Source: Bacteroidales bacterium (lineage in GTDB: Bacteria; Bacteroidota; Bacteroidia; Bacteroidales; Tenuifilaceae). Taken from it: DNA of 45,160 nt. The translations under genes were made by a program, and so were the position numbers. A model generated the notes under the pieces. That model did not search any database, had not been told where the DNA came from, and was given only the letters and a program-made list of their open reading frames with translations. The stretch is from NCBI GenBank assembly GCA_011045955.1, contig DSBV01000042.1:1-45160 (forward strand), written 5' to 3'. Positions 34,762-44,300 of this stretch are shown here, piece by piece; position 1 is the stretch's first letter, and each line of letters starts with the position of its first letter.

Positions 34762-35427
34762 TTAAATGTCCAAAAATTTAAAAAGATAGTTTAACCTGTC
34801 GTTTAGCATATCGCTTTCATCATCCTGCTTCATGTAGGCTCCTAGTACGTTGTAGTTATAGCGCAGAAAGGTTTGCTTTATTGAGGTAACATCGGTAACG
34901 TTAAGTTTGAGAGTTAATTCCATTTGGGTGGAGTTTGGATGCGAGGTAATATAGGCAGCAAGAATTTTTGCATCGTTTCCCTCCACAATTTGACTGATTT
35001 GCGATAAGCTATAATCGTTAACGTTCATCTCAATAACCAGAACGCTTCCTTTATGTCGGAGCGCTGAGAGTTCCGTAAAGTAGTGCAGAAGTTCCATTAG
35101 CGTAATAACGCCCAAATAGTTTTTTGAGCTATCGAGTACTGGCACTAACGATAGTTTTAGACGCGATAGGACCTCCATTACCTCAAAAACATGTTGGTCT
35201 TCTATTACATAGGGGCGCAACAATGATAGTTGATGATTGCCAAGGGGTTCTTCGGGCATATTGAGGTCATAGATGTCGCTTTCCGATATCAGGCCAAGGA
35301 ATTCTTTATCGTTTACAATAGGTAAATGGGACACCTTGAATATATCCATCCAGTTCAGCGCCGTTATCCCCGTATCGGAAGTCTTGAGCGGAGGAATAAC
35401 ATCGGAAATCATGTCCTTGGCTACCAT
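34762..35427 (-). CDS. CBS-domain protein with C-terminal ACT-like region
   Basis: 221 residues. Two CBS domains cover about 1-125 (VAKDMISDVIPPL and a second starting near LRPYVIEDQHVFEVMEVL), together a Bateman module that commonly binds adenine nucleotides. Residues 130-215 look like an ACT-type fold (VLVIEMNVNDYSLSQISQIVE, then TQMELTLKLNVTDVTSIKQTF). It is soluble with no catalytic domain. The gene is first in the nadK operon, so a nucleotide-sensing role tied to NAD(P) supply is plausible but unproven. Confidence 0.8.
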   Translation of the reverse strand: MVAKDMISDVIPPLKTSDTGITALNWMDIFKVSHLPIVNDKEFLGLISESDIYDLNMPEEPLGNHQLSLLRPYVIEDQHVFEVMEVLSRLKLSLVPVLDSSKNYLGVITLMELLHYFTELSALRHKGSVLVIEMNVNDYSLSQISQIVEGNDAKILAAYITSHPNSTQMELTLKLNVTDVTSIKQTFLRYNYNVLGAYMKQDDESDMLNDRLNYLFKFLDI

Positions 35428-35446
35428 ATTTCTTGTAAAAATCGAT

Positions 35447-35464
35447 TACTTTTGTGCAAAGTTA
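35447..35464. promoter_or_regulatory. Divergent -7 boxes for pdxJ and the CBS-nadK operon
   Basis: TACTTTTG on plus (35447-35454) and TAACTTTG on minus (35457-35464) both match TAnnTTTG and are separated by only two bases. The first would serve pdxJ, the second the CBS-nadK genes. RNA polymerase could occupy only one at a time. Confidence 0.5.
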
Positions 35465-35480
35465 AACTAATTTGAATGCA

Positions 35481-36197
35481 ATGACACGTTTAAGTGTAAA
35501 TATAAACAAAATTGCCACCTTACGCAATGCCCGCGGTGGAAATATTCCCAATGTGCTAAAAGCCGCCATTGATTGCGAACGCTTTGGAGCCGAAGGCATT
35601 ACTGTTCATCCTCGCCCAGATGAGCGCCACATCCGGTATCAGGATGTGCGTGATATTCGCCCTGTAATCACCACCGAGTTTAATATTGAGGGGTACCCCT
35701 CGGAATCGTTTATTGAGCTAGTACTTAGCGTTACTCCACATCAAGTTACGTTAGTACCGGATCCACCCAATGCCCTTACCTCCAATACCGGATGGGATAC
35801 TATTGCCAACAAGGACTTTCTTAAAAAAGTTATTGCTCGTTTTCAGGAGCATGGTATCAGAACTTCAATATTTGTGAATGCGGATCCCCTGATGGTTAAG
35901 CATGCTGCCGACACCGGAACAAACCGGATTGAACTGTACACTGAGCCTTACGCTACACACTTCCCTGAAAACCCCCAAAAGGCAATTGAGCCTTTTGTAA
36001 AGGCTGCTGAAGCCGCCGTTCAGGTTGAACTTGGACTGAATGCAGGTCACGACCTTAACCTTGACAACTTAAACTATTTTGCCCGAAATATTCCCAACCT
36101 ACTCGAAGTGTCCATTGGGCATGCACTAATTAGTGATGCCCTATATTACGGGCTGGAGAATACCATACAGATGTACCTCCGCCAGCTTCGCTTTTAA
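35481..36197 (+). CDS. pdxJ: Pyridoxine 5'-phosphate synthase
   Basis: 238 residues from the ATG at 35481; an in-frame TTG nine bases earlier is less likely. PdxJ closes the ring of vitamin B6 by joining 1-deoxyxylulose 5-phosphate and aminoacetone 3-phosphate. Landmarks are [17 protein letters not shown] at the start, [22 protein letters not shown] and the final [13 protein letters not shown] with [11 protein letters not shown]. The length is normal. An alpha/beta hydrolase gene follows after one base. Confidence 0.97.
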   Translation: MTRLSVNINKIATLRNARGGNIPNVLKAAIDCERFGAEGITVHPRPDERHIRYQDVRDIRPVITTEFNIEGYPSESFIELVLSVTPHQVTLVPDPPNALTSNTGWDTIANKDFLKKVIARFQEHGIRTSIFVNADPLMVKHAADTGTNRIELYTEPYATHFPENPQKAIEPFVKAAEAAVQVELGLNAGHDLNLDNLNYFARNIPNLLEVSIGHALISDALYYGLENTIQMYLRQLRF

Positions 36198-36198
36198 A

Positions 36199-36993
36199 AT
36201 GGACCTTTTTTACTGGATAATTGGACAGGGTAAGCCATTAGTCATTCTACATGGCCTATACGGCTTGTCCGATAACTGGCTTACCATTGCAAAAAAACTG
36301 GAGAGTAATTACACTCTCATTATCCTCGATCAGCGAAACCACGGGCAAAGCCCTCATTCACCTGACCATACCTACCAGCATATGGTAAATGATTTGTTTG
36401 AGATAACCAATAAGTTGAAACTGAATAGTTTCTACCTGTTGGGGCACTCAATGGGTGGGCGCGTGGCAATGCTTTTCCAGTCGCAGTTCCCAATGAAAGT
36501 GGAAAAACTGGTTGTGGTTGATGTTGCCCCATGGAACTATAGCTCCGAGGATGAGTGGTTCCGTTCAGCGTACGCAGAGCACATGCGAATTATTGAGGCC
36601 TTGAAGGCTTTGAAGCCTGAAGAAATAGCCTCACGTATTGATGCCGATAGGGTATTGCAGCAAAACAACCTCGACGAGAGGTTGCGAAACTTTCTGCTTA
36701 AAAACCTTAAAAGAAAGTCCGGTGGGTTTGAGTGGCAAATAAACCTCAATGCCTTGGAGAATAATTTGGAACATATTTTATTTGGTGTTGAGGTTAACAG
36801 TTCCTCGGCGTCGGTGGCTGATGTGCTGTTTATACGAGGCGAAAATTCAAACTATATACCTACCTATCAGGTAGATAGATTAAAGGAAGTTTACCCCAAG
36901 TGCCAGGTTGTTAGTATTCCCGATGCTGGTCATTGGGTGCATGCCGAAAAGCCACAAATGTTTGTCTCAGCAGTTATGAGCTTTTTGGGTTAA
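36199..36993 (+). CDS. Alpha/beta hydrolase (YbfF-like esterase)
   Basis: 264 residues from the ATG at 36199, one base after pdxJ. The alpha/beta hydrolase fold shows the oxyanion segment LHGLYGLSDNW, the DQRNHGQSPHS strand, the nucleophile elbow GHSMGGR with Ser84, and the catalytic His245 in GHWVHAEKP. The DQRNHG/HSPDHTY pattern is that of the YbfF/ABHD11 esterase group, which cleaves acyl esters or acyl-CoA in vitro; the natural substrate is unknown. Its stop overlaps the 3' end of the convergent exonuclease gene by four bases. Confidence 0.88.
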   Translation: MDLFYWIIGQGKPLVILHGLYGLSDNWLTIAKKLESNYTLIILDQRNHGQSPHSPDHTYQHMVNDLFEITNKLKLNSFYLLGHSMGGRVAMLFQSQFPMKVEKLVVVDVAPWNYSSEDEWFRSAYAEHMRIIEALKALKPEEIASRIDADRVLQQNNLDERLRNFLLKNLKRKSGGFEWQINLNALENNLEHILFGVEVNSSSASVADVLFIRGENSNYIPTYQVDRLKEVYPKCQVVSIPDAGHWVHAEKPQMFVSAVMSFLG

Positions 36994-37715
36994 ACCTCTG
37001 AGCGGCTTACGTTTTCAGGCGAAATACTAGGGAATCCATTATACCTCAGAAAAAGCTGCGCTACTGTTAGCACATCCTTTTCGCAGTAAATTACAATTCG
37101 GTTCAAATCGTTCAGTTCATAGTAACACTTTGCCACTTCGCTACCGTCTATATCGTCCTTAGGCGAGGGAATTCCAAAGATGTACGATAGCAGGTTCAAC
37201 GAAGTATAGTGCTTGAAATCGCCAAACTTCCATAGTTCCATGGTGTCGAGGAATTTTACCTCCCAGGGTTTTTTGCCAGCTACGTTAAGTATATCGGGTA
37301 TCTTAATTCCATTAACCAGCATTCGGCGGGCAATGTATGGGAAGTCAAATTCCTTGCCGTTATGGGCGCAAAGGTTAAGGTTTGGTTTTCGGGCTGAAAA
37401 TCCGTTTACCATTTCGGCAAAGCTTTTTAATATATCAACCTCACTGTCACCATAATATGATTTTACTCTGAATGAGTAATTGCCATTGGATGCTGCAATG
37501 ATGCCCACGGAAATACAAATAATCTTTCCAAACTCGGCATAAATTCCGGCTCGCTCATATATTGCTTCGGGTGTTTCATCGGGCTTTGCCAACGTTTTCG
37601 CCTTTCTATCCCATAGTTTCTTGAGCTCCTCGGGCATTTGGTTGTACTCAGGGTATTGAGGAACTGTCTCAATGTCCAGGAAAAGAATTTCATCGAGTTT
37701 AACATCGGTGAGCAT
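36990..37715 (-). CDS. Predicted 3'-5' exonuclease, PolB-like (DEDDy type)
   Basis: 241 residues with the DEDD exonuclease fold. Motif I is FLDIETVP (Asp14, Glu16). Motif II is AHNGKEFDFPYI. Motif III is YCEKDVLTVAQL, the Y-x3-D form typical of DEDDy enzymes related to the proofreading domain of family B polymerases. No polymerase domain is attached. It probably trims DNA or RNA 3' ends. It follows udk by 2 bases and is surely co-transcribed with it; a functional link, perhaps nucleotide salvage, is only suggested by that. Confidence 0.85.
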   Translation of the reverse strand: MLTDVKLDEILFLDIETVPQYPEYNQMPEELKKLWDRKAKTLAKPDETPEAIYERAGIYAEFGKIICISVGIIAASNGNYSFRVKSYYGDSEVDILKSFAEMVNGFSARKPNLNLCAHNGKEFDFPYIARRMLVNGIKIPDILNVAGKKPWEVKFLDTMELWKFGDFKHYTSLNLLSYIFGIPSPKDDIDGSEVAKCYYELNDLNRIVIYCEKDVLTVAQLFLRYNGFPSISPENVSRSEV

Positions 37716-37717
37716 GG

Positions 37718-38341
37718 CTACAGCAAATTATGTGAACGGAGTGTCTTTTCAATTATTGATGTTAGAATATTTATGGCAACCGAGTTATTTCCGCCCTGAG
37801 GCACAATGATATCGGCATACCGTTTTGTAGGCTCAATGAACTGCAGGTGCATGGGTTTCACGGTTTTTTCGTAGCGTTCCAGCACCTTGTTAACTGAGCG
37901 GCCTCGCTCCACAATATCGCGGGCTATTACACGCGACAGCCTATCGTCGGCATCGGCGTCAACAAAAACCTTGATGTCCGTTAACTTCCGAAGTTCTTCG
38001 CATGTAAAAATCAGAATACCCTCAATAATTACCACATGGCAGGGCTCTATCCTTATGGTTTCAGGTGCCCTGGCGCATGTGAGGTAGGAGTAAATGGGTT
38101 GTTCAATGGGCTTCCCGGCTTTCAAATCCTTTACATGTTGAATCAGCAGTTCAAATTCTATTGAATCGGGATGGTCAAAGTTCATCTCCTGACGTTGCTC
38201 TAGGGGTAAGTGTGAGTTGTCGCGGTAGTAGGAATCCTGAGGGATAACAACCACCTCACCCTTGGGAAGCAAATTAATGATCTTGTTTACAACCGTAGTT
38301 TTACCTGAGCCGGTACCCCCAGCTATACCAATTATTAGCAT
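37718..38341 (-). CDS. udk: Uridine kinase
   Basis: A 207-residue uridine/cytidine kinase of the pyrimidine salvage pathway. The P-loop GGTGSGKT is at 8-15, with DSYYRD, NFDHPDSIEFELL and the EGILIF segment of the family. The length is normal (about 210). It overlaps nothing and leads a two-gene transcript with the exonuclease. Its promoter box abuts that of manA. Confidence 0.96.
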   Translation of the reverse strand: MLIIGIAGGTGSGKTTVVNKIINLLPKGEVVVIPQDSYYRDNSHLPLEQRQEMNFDHPDSIEFELLIQHVKDLKAGKPIEQPIYSYLTCARAPETIRIEPCHVVIIEGILIFTCEELRKLTDIKVFVDADADDRLSRVIARDIVERGRSVNKVLERYEKTVKPMHLQFIEPTKRYADIIVPQGGNNSVAINILTSIIEKTLRSHNLL

Positions 38342-38359
38342 CCTGTCAACTTTTTGTGT

Positions 38360-38375
38360 TACCTTTGCAAAAGTA
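38360..38375. promoter_or_regulatory. Abutting divergent -7 boxes for manA and udk
   Basis: TACCTTTG (plus, 38360-38367) and TACTTTTG (minus, 38368-38375) sit directly back to back and form the near-palindrome TACCTTTGCAAAAGTA. The plus box serves manA (ATG 61 bases on), the minus box serves udk (27 bases). Confidence 0.5.
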
Positions 38376-38427
38376 GTAATGCAAGTTAATTATTTAAATA
38401 GATTTCAGCAAAAATAAACTCTAAGTA

Positions 38428-39423
38428 ATGGGCAACGCATTATACCCTTTAAAGTTTAAGCCTATTCTTAAAGAGCGCATTTGGGGAGGTGCCAAGTTGC
38501 GCGATAAAATGGGTAAGCAATTCCCAGATTCCAAGGAGAAGTATGGTGAGAGTTGGGAAGTGTCGGGAGTTGAAGGTGATGTTTCGGTTGTGCAGAACGG
38601 TTTTCTGGCTGGAAACACCCTGAATGAGCTGATTGAGGTTTACATGGGCGACCTTGTGGGCGAAAGCCTTTACGAGAGGTTTGGCGAGGAGTTCCCCTTG
38701 CTCATAAAACTAATCGATGCTTCCGAAACCCTTTCAATCCAGGTTCACCCCAGCGATGAAATTGCCAGGGAGCGTCATCATGCCTACGGCAAAACCGAAA
38801 TGTGGTACATTATTGATGCCGATAGGGATGCTCTCATATACACTGGATTTGAAAAGGATATCACCCGGGAAGAGTACATTCAGGCAGTAAAAGATGGAAA
38901 CCTGGAGCGTTACTTGCACCAGGAGCAAGCCATTGCCGGCGACGTGTTCTTTATCCCAGCAGGTAGGGTACATGCCATTGGGAAAGGGGTGCTGCTGGCT
39001 GAGATTCAGCAAACCTCCGATATCACCTACAGAATTTTTGATTGGAATAGGGTTGATGGTTCAGGTAAATCCCGTGAACTTCACACTGAACTAGCTGTGG
39101 ATGCAATTGATTTCTCCAAGGTCCACAACCCCAAAACACATCCTGAGTATGAGGTGAATAGAACAAGTGAGCTTTCCGCTTGTAAGTACTTTACTGTTAA
39201 TAGGATTACCTTTACTAGCGCAATGCAGCGCGACTATAATATGCTCGACTCCTTTGTTATTTACCTTTGCCTTGAGGGTGAGGGTAGCGTTGTTTACGCA
39301 TCGGGCGCCAGCGAACGCCTAACAAAAGGCGAAACAGTACTTTTGCCTGCCGATTTGAAGGATGTCATTTTGCGACCGCAAGGGAAATGCTCCTTGCTCG
39401 AGGTGTATGTAAATCCGACATGA
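38428..39423 (+). CDS. manA: Mannose-6-phosphate isomerase, class I
   Basis: A 331-residue cupin enzyme that interconverts mannose 6-phosphate and fructose 6-phosphate. It is of the short class I type found in Bacillus and Bacteroidota. The conserved start is LKFKPILKERIWGG, the zinc-binding segment is SIQVHPSDE, and GDVFFIPAGRVHAIGKG is the second cupin motif. The protein supplies GDP-mannose precursors for glycan synthesis or funnels mannose into glycolysis. It stands alone on the plus strand, divergent from udk. Confidence 0.95.
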   Translation: MGNALYPLKFKPILKERIWGGAKLRDKMGKQFPDSKEKYGESWEVSGVEGDVSVVQNGFLAGNTLNELIEVYMGDLVGESLYERFGEEFPLLIKLIDASETLSIQVHPSDEIARERHHAYGKTEMWYIIDADRDALIYTGFEKDITREEYIQAVKDGNLERYLHQEQAIAGDVFFIPAGRVHAIGKGVLLAEIQQTSDITYRIFDWNRVDGSGKSRELHTELAVDAIDFSKVHNPKTHPEYEVNRTSELSACKYFTVNRITFTSAMQRDYNMLDSFVIYLCLEGEGSVVYASGASERLTKGETVLLPADLKDVILRPQGKCSLLEVYVNPT

Positions 39424-39591
39424 GTTTTTATCGTGCAGTACTTGAACCGTTAAAAATTCATTTAGTTCGTGCATTAAAAAAATCATTTTATCATTAAATT
39501 GCATTGTTTCGTAAAAAAAGGAAACAAGTTCATGAACTAAAACTTTGCGGGATAAAAATTATTTACGTATCTTCAACTGATATTTATACGG

Positions 39592-40167
39592 ATGGATAGC
39601 GTCATTTATTTCATAAAATCGACCCTGGCAAATGAGATTGCAGCAAGTGGTTTCCCCCTTATATATAAGGGCGAAATGAACCACCAAATCATGCGTTCAT
39701 TTGCCTTTATGGCAAACAGGAAGATTGCTGAAATGAATGTACCCACCGCGACCCGCAAAAGGGTTTTTCACATCATGATTGAATGCTTGCAGAACATCAC
39801 CAAACACTCCGACGATTACGATGAAAAAGATAAACAGATTGGCAATGGTTTGTTTGTGGTGGGCAAGGAGCGCGATAGCTTTTACATTGTAACCGGCAAC
39901 CTGATTAGCAACAATAAGGTTCCCATTCTGGAGCAACGACTCGAAAGGCTTAACAATGCCAGCCCTACCCAGCTAAAGGAGATGTTCATGCAGCAGATGG
40001 TTGAAGGTGAACTTAATGAGAAGGGTGGAGCCGGTCTAGGGTTAATTGATATTGCACGCAAATCGAAACGCAAGCTATATTACCATTTTGTTCCTTACGA
40101 GAATAATCGCCACTTTTTCATCCTAGCCGTTACTATCCCTATCTCGGCCGAAGAGGACGATTTTTAA
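39592..40167 (+). CDS. SiaB-family protein kinase (GHKL fold, DUF6272)
   Basis: 191 residues. The protein resembles the SiaB/DUF6272 family of serine kinases with a GHKL ATPase fold, related to anti-sigma-factor kinases. The N-box is ECLQNITKHS (Glu64, Asn68) and the G-box is GGAGLGLIDIARKS (145-158). In Pseudomonas, SiaB phosphorylates SiaC and the SpoIIE-type phosphatase SiaA reverses it to control a diguanylate cyclase. Here a SpoIIE-type phosphatase gene lies 1.2 kb downstream, but no SiaC (DUF1987) gene is visible in the window. The partner is therefore unknown. It starts at ATG and has no membrane segment. Confidence 0.8.
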   Translation: MDSVIYFIKSTLANEIAASGFPLIYKGEMNHQIMRSFAFMANRKIAEMNVPTATRKRVFHIMIECLQNITKHSDDYDEKDKQIGNGLFVVGKERDSFYIVTGNLISNNKVPILEQRLERLNNASPTQLKEMFMQQMVEGELNEKGGAGLGLIDIARKSKRKLYYHFVPYENNRHFFILAVTIPISAEEDDF

Positions 40168-40228
40168 TTATTTCACCATACTTATACTTAAAAGGTATGG
40201 AATTTGTATAAAATCATTTGATTTATTC

Positions 40229-40236
40229 TAACTTTG
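40229..40236 (+). promoter_or_regulatory. -7 promoter box before the YD-repeat-like gene (TAACTTTG)
   Basis: TAACTTTG matches TAnnTTTG and lies 31 bases before the ATG at 40268. A TTTG at 40203-40206 could act as the -33 element, with 22 bases between. Confidence 0.5.
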
Positions 40237-40267
40237 TCATAACAGTTTACCAAGTAAACATTTTTAC

Positions 40268-41251
40268 ATGAAAGCTTTAAGTATTCTTTTGTTTGTTTCG
40301 GTTGTTTTGTTTGGGAATTTAACAGCCCAAACTATCACCGAACTTATGAGTAAGGAAAAAATTGCTCAGAACAGAATAGAAACCATTACCCAGTTCACTC
40401 ACCGTTTACAGGGCAATAAGGTTGATAGTAAAGGTTATAAATCGGTTGAAACCACATACGATAAGTATGGGAATATTGTGGAAGTTGTAAACTACAAACC
40501 CAACGGAGTGGTTGCTTCACGGCATTTGTATAAGTACAATGCTAGCGGGCGAAAAATTGAGTACCAGCAGTTCCAGGATCTTCCAAGTAAAGGGTTTGCA
40601 TTGGCTTTCCGTCAAGCTTTTACCTACGATTCCAAAGGCAATAAGCTTACCGAAATTGGTTACGATGGACAAAAAACCTACCGTGTGGCTTACTCCTATT
40701 TTCCCGATGGCAAGCAAAAGGATATTACCAAATACTCGGCAAGTAATGCCGTTGAGGAGAAATGGATTTTTGAAAATTCAACCAACAAGGTAAATATTTC
40801 AATTTACAAGCCTTCCACAACTTTATACAAGATCATTGAGCGGACCATCGACTCGCAGGGGCGGGTAATTGAGGAAAAAAATCTTACCCCTGCCGGCAAG
40901 GAATTAGGCCGGACCGCCCTAAGGTATGGCGATGGCGATATGCTGCTAACTAAGGCTGAATACTACGGAGGTGAACTACGTGCTACCTACGACTATGTTT
41001 ACGATGAAAAAAAGCAAATGATTGAGGTTTACCTGACCAAACCCGGCGCTAGCAAGATACTTTACAGCTCATACAAGTACGACAAAAACGGCAACCTGCT
41101 GGAGGAAAAATGGTACGAGGATGGCGCTTCGGATTATTCGCGCCGCAACTACAGGGTTGATAACCAGGGCAATATAAACGAGGTTGATGCCTACTACTCC
41201 GATTACAAGTACCGCGTTGTTTACAGGTACACCTATAAATTCATCAAGTAA
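40268..41251 (+). CDS. Exported YD/RHS-repeat-like protein
   Basis: 327 residues with a signal peptide (about 1-20, ending NLTAQT). From about residue 55 to the end it consists of degenerate YD-type repeats: YDKYGNIVEVVNY, YKYNASGRKIEYQ, YDSKGNKLTEIGY, YDEKKQMIEVYL and YKYDKNGNLLEEKWY. Such repeats form a beta-strand sheet in RHS proteins and are also found as short secreted proteins in Bacteroidota. There is no toxin tip and no core domain of large RHS proteins. It lies between the SiaB-like kinase and the propeller-phosphatase. A strong terminator follows it. The function is unknown. Confidence 0.7.
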   Translation: MKALSILLFVSVVLFGNLTAQTITELMSKEKIAQNRIETITQFTHRLQGNKVDSKGYKSVETTYDKYGNIVEVVNYKPNGVVASRHLYKYNASGRKIEYQQFQDLPSKGFALAFRQAFTYDSKGNKLTEIGYDGQKTYRVAYSYFPDGKQKDITKYSASNAVEEKWIFENSTNKVNISIYKPSTTLYKIIERTIDSQGRVIEEKNLTPAGKELGRTALRYGDGDMLLTKAEYYGGELRATYDYVYDEKKQMIEVYLTKPGASKILYSSYKYDKNGNLLEEKWYEDGASDYSRRNYRVDNQGNINEVDAYYSDYKYRVVYRYTYKFIK

Positions 41252-41276
41252 TATAATTGTTAGCTGATTTGTAAGG

Positions 41277-41302
41277 AAAGGGTCTTAAAAAGACCCTTTT
41301 TT
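41277..41302 (+). terminator. Rho-independent terminator after the YD-repeat-like gene
   Basis: AAAGGGTCTT (41277-41286) and AAGACCCTTT (41290-41299) form a perfect 10-bp stem with a 3-base loop followed by T residues. It suggests that the propeller-phosphatase gene needs its own promoter. Confidence 0.85.
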
Positions 41303-41360
41303 GCTTGCTTCAATATCAATAAATTAATAACTTGCTGGTGTTTTTTAAACCATAGGGGCT

Positions 41361-44300
41361 GTGAGGCATTATTCAAAGCTGTTTCTGTTTTTTGCACTAG
41401 CAATTACAAGTATTAGACTTTATTCTCAGGAAATTGGTCGCTATCCGCTGGTCAACTTCCATCATCGCCAGTATAATGGCCATTCGCAGAGCTGGGCAAT
41501 CACCCAGGACAACAGGGGCATGATTTACGTGGCCAATAACATTGGCGTAATTGAGTACGATGGGTCCGAGTGGAAGCACATTTCAATTAACAATGCCCTT
41601 GCCCGATGCCTGGACACCGACCCCACTGGCCGGGTTTGGGTAGGAGGTCAGGATGAGGTGGGATACCTCGCAGCAGACTCGGCTAACACACTTAAATACT
41701 ACTCCCTTAATAAACTGCTACCCGAGCGTTTTGCCAAGCCCGGTCTTCTAAGGCAAATCTATCACACCGGTCAGGCGGTTTACTTTTCCACTTTCAAAGC
41801 TTTATTTCGAATTAATGGCGATTTAACCGTTAACTATTGGGAACCTAAAACCCAGTTCCATCGCTCATACCATGTGGATAAATACATCTTTATTAACCAG
41901 CGCGATTATGGCCTAACCTACCTTTTTAACGATTCGCTGGTTAAAGTACCTGGAACCGAAATTCTTGGTACACAAATGGTTTACACCATACTGCCTTTTA
42001 ATTACCAGTACTTACTGGTTGGAACTCAAACAAATGGATTTTACCTTCTTGATAAGCAGGCGCTAACCACTCGTACCTTACCCCCCGATTTTAAAACCCT
42101 CATCCCGTTCAGAACATCAAACGATAATTTTTTTATCACAAATCGAATCTACTCCGGAATAATGCTTGATGATGGGCTGTGGGCTATTGGAACTTATTCC
42201 GGAGGTGTTGCTATTATCAATCGCAGCGGGAACATTGTTAGAACCATCAGCAAGGAAACAGGTCTACAGGACAATACTGCCTGGTATTTGTATGCCGACA
42301 ACTCCAAAAACATCTGGATGGCATTAAATAATGGGATATCGTATTCGCCATTTCACTCGCAGCTGACAAGTTGGACTGAGCAGGACGGTATAAGCGGAGT
42401 TATACAGTCGGCAGTAAATTTCAAGGGAACCATTTACTACTCTTCCAATACCGGTGTACATTACAAGAAAAACTTTCATTTTGAAAAGGTTATCGGCATT
42501 AACGATTTGTCGTGGGGTTTATTTATTTACACCGATGAAAACGGACAGGAGTATTTGCTGTCGGGAACCGCAAGTGGCATTTATAGGATTGAAGGAGCGA
42601 AGGCAATCCCTGTAACAAATACTAGGGTAAATGCATACTCATTCATCAAGTCCAAGATTTACCCGGGTATTCTGTACGTTGGCCTTTACGATGGGGTGGG
42701 GGTTATACAGGAGAACAAGGGAATATTCAAGTTTCTGGGATACTTGTATAGCTCACCTTTTGAGGTTTACAAGGTAGCCGAGGATAAAAACGGAGACATC
42801 TGGTTTACTCAACGCTATAAGGGCATTGGATTTTTGGATATCGTCAACCCTTTTGAACTTGTAGCAGAAAAGTATAAAGAGTATACCTTGCCATTTCACC
42901 CAAAATGCGATGATATTGCCGTTAACTGCATCGATGGGCTTATACTGGCAAGCACTGAAGGGGGGCTTTCCAGCTACGATATTAACACTGACTCATTTAT
43001 ACCTGAAAATATTCTGGGTACTCAGTATGCTACTGGAACTATTGGGTTAAGAATTCTGGCATGCGATAGAAATAACGACATTTGGTTTGAAACCTATAAA
43101 TTTCAAGCAAATCGTAAGTTGGAAAGAGTAACAAAATATGCCGATAAAACCTACAGGCGATCTCCAGCCCAGTTTAATCTGATTCCGGAGACCATCTTTT
43201 TTGATGTTTATACTGATTCCGATAATGTATCGTGGATTTCATCAACCGACGGGCTGTTCCGCTTTGATGCCAACGAGCATTTCCCTGCTGATCAAATACC
43301 ACGTGTTTATATCAGGCAAGTACACTCCAAGAAAAAGGGAACGGTTTACGGTGGGTTCACCTTTGACAGCCTTGCCACCCGCCCGTTTGCTGAGACCATA
43401 TCCGTTCAGGTTCAGCAACCCATTGTACTGCCTGCCAGGGTTAACGATTTAATTATCTATTTCTCTTCACCCTACTACCAGCCCAACCATCAGCTACATT
43501 ATTCCTATAAACTTGAAGGTTACGATGATGACTGGAGCCCCTGGAATACTAGTAGATTCAAGGAGTACACTAACCTTAAACCCGGCAACTACCGGTTCAT
43601 GGTAAAATCCAAAACTCTACAGGATATCGAAAGCCCTGTTGAGTATTTTCCCTTTGTAATTGACCATCCCTTTTACCTGAAGTGGTACGCTTTTATCCTA
43701 TACCTTGCTTTGGCTGGGTTGATAATTTTTGCAATTGTTAGGATTAACACCCGAATATTGAGGGTTTCAAACATTAAGCTGCAGCATCTGGTCGATGAGC
43801 GAACCAAGGAGCTGAAGGAATCGGAGCGAGCGCTTACCGAAAAGAACTTACTGCTACAACACCAAAAGGAAGAAATCCTCTCGCAACGCGATGAGCTTGA
43901 GGAGCGCAACCGTCACATCAACGATAGTATTCAGTATGCTAAAACCATCCAGCAAGCCATACTTCCTGACCTTAACTCCCTATTTGCCCACGACTTTGAG
44001 CACTTTCTCATATACCTTCCTAAAGAGATGGTCTCCGGCGACTTTTACTGGGTTGCTCAGGTTGGACCCAAGGGCAGGCCAAACGATAAACTTTTTATTG
44101 CCGTTGTGGATTGCACTGGTCATGGAGTGCCCGGAGCATTCATGTCGTTAATCGGTAGCCGGTTGCTCAGTGAGATAGTTGTTGAGCGCAAAAACCATAA
44201 CCCTGCCGCTATCCTTACCGAACTAAACGATGAGGTAAATAAGGCCCTACGCCAGGATGTGAGCGAGAGCTTCGATGGTATGGATGTGGCTTTATGCCTA

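Noticed and set aside
40176-40200. Hairpin CCATAC...GTATGG after the SiaB-like gene
   Set aside because: The stem is only 6 bp with a long loop and no T-run follows, so I do not call a terminator.
40268-41251. YD-repeat protein as an RHS toxin or a SiaC homologue
   Set aside because: It lacks the RHS core and any C-terminal toxin tip, and it is a 327-residue exported repeat protein rather than a DUF1987 protein of about 120 residues.
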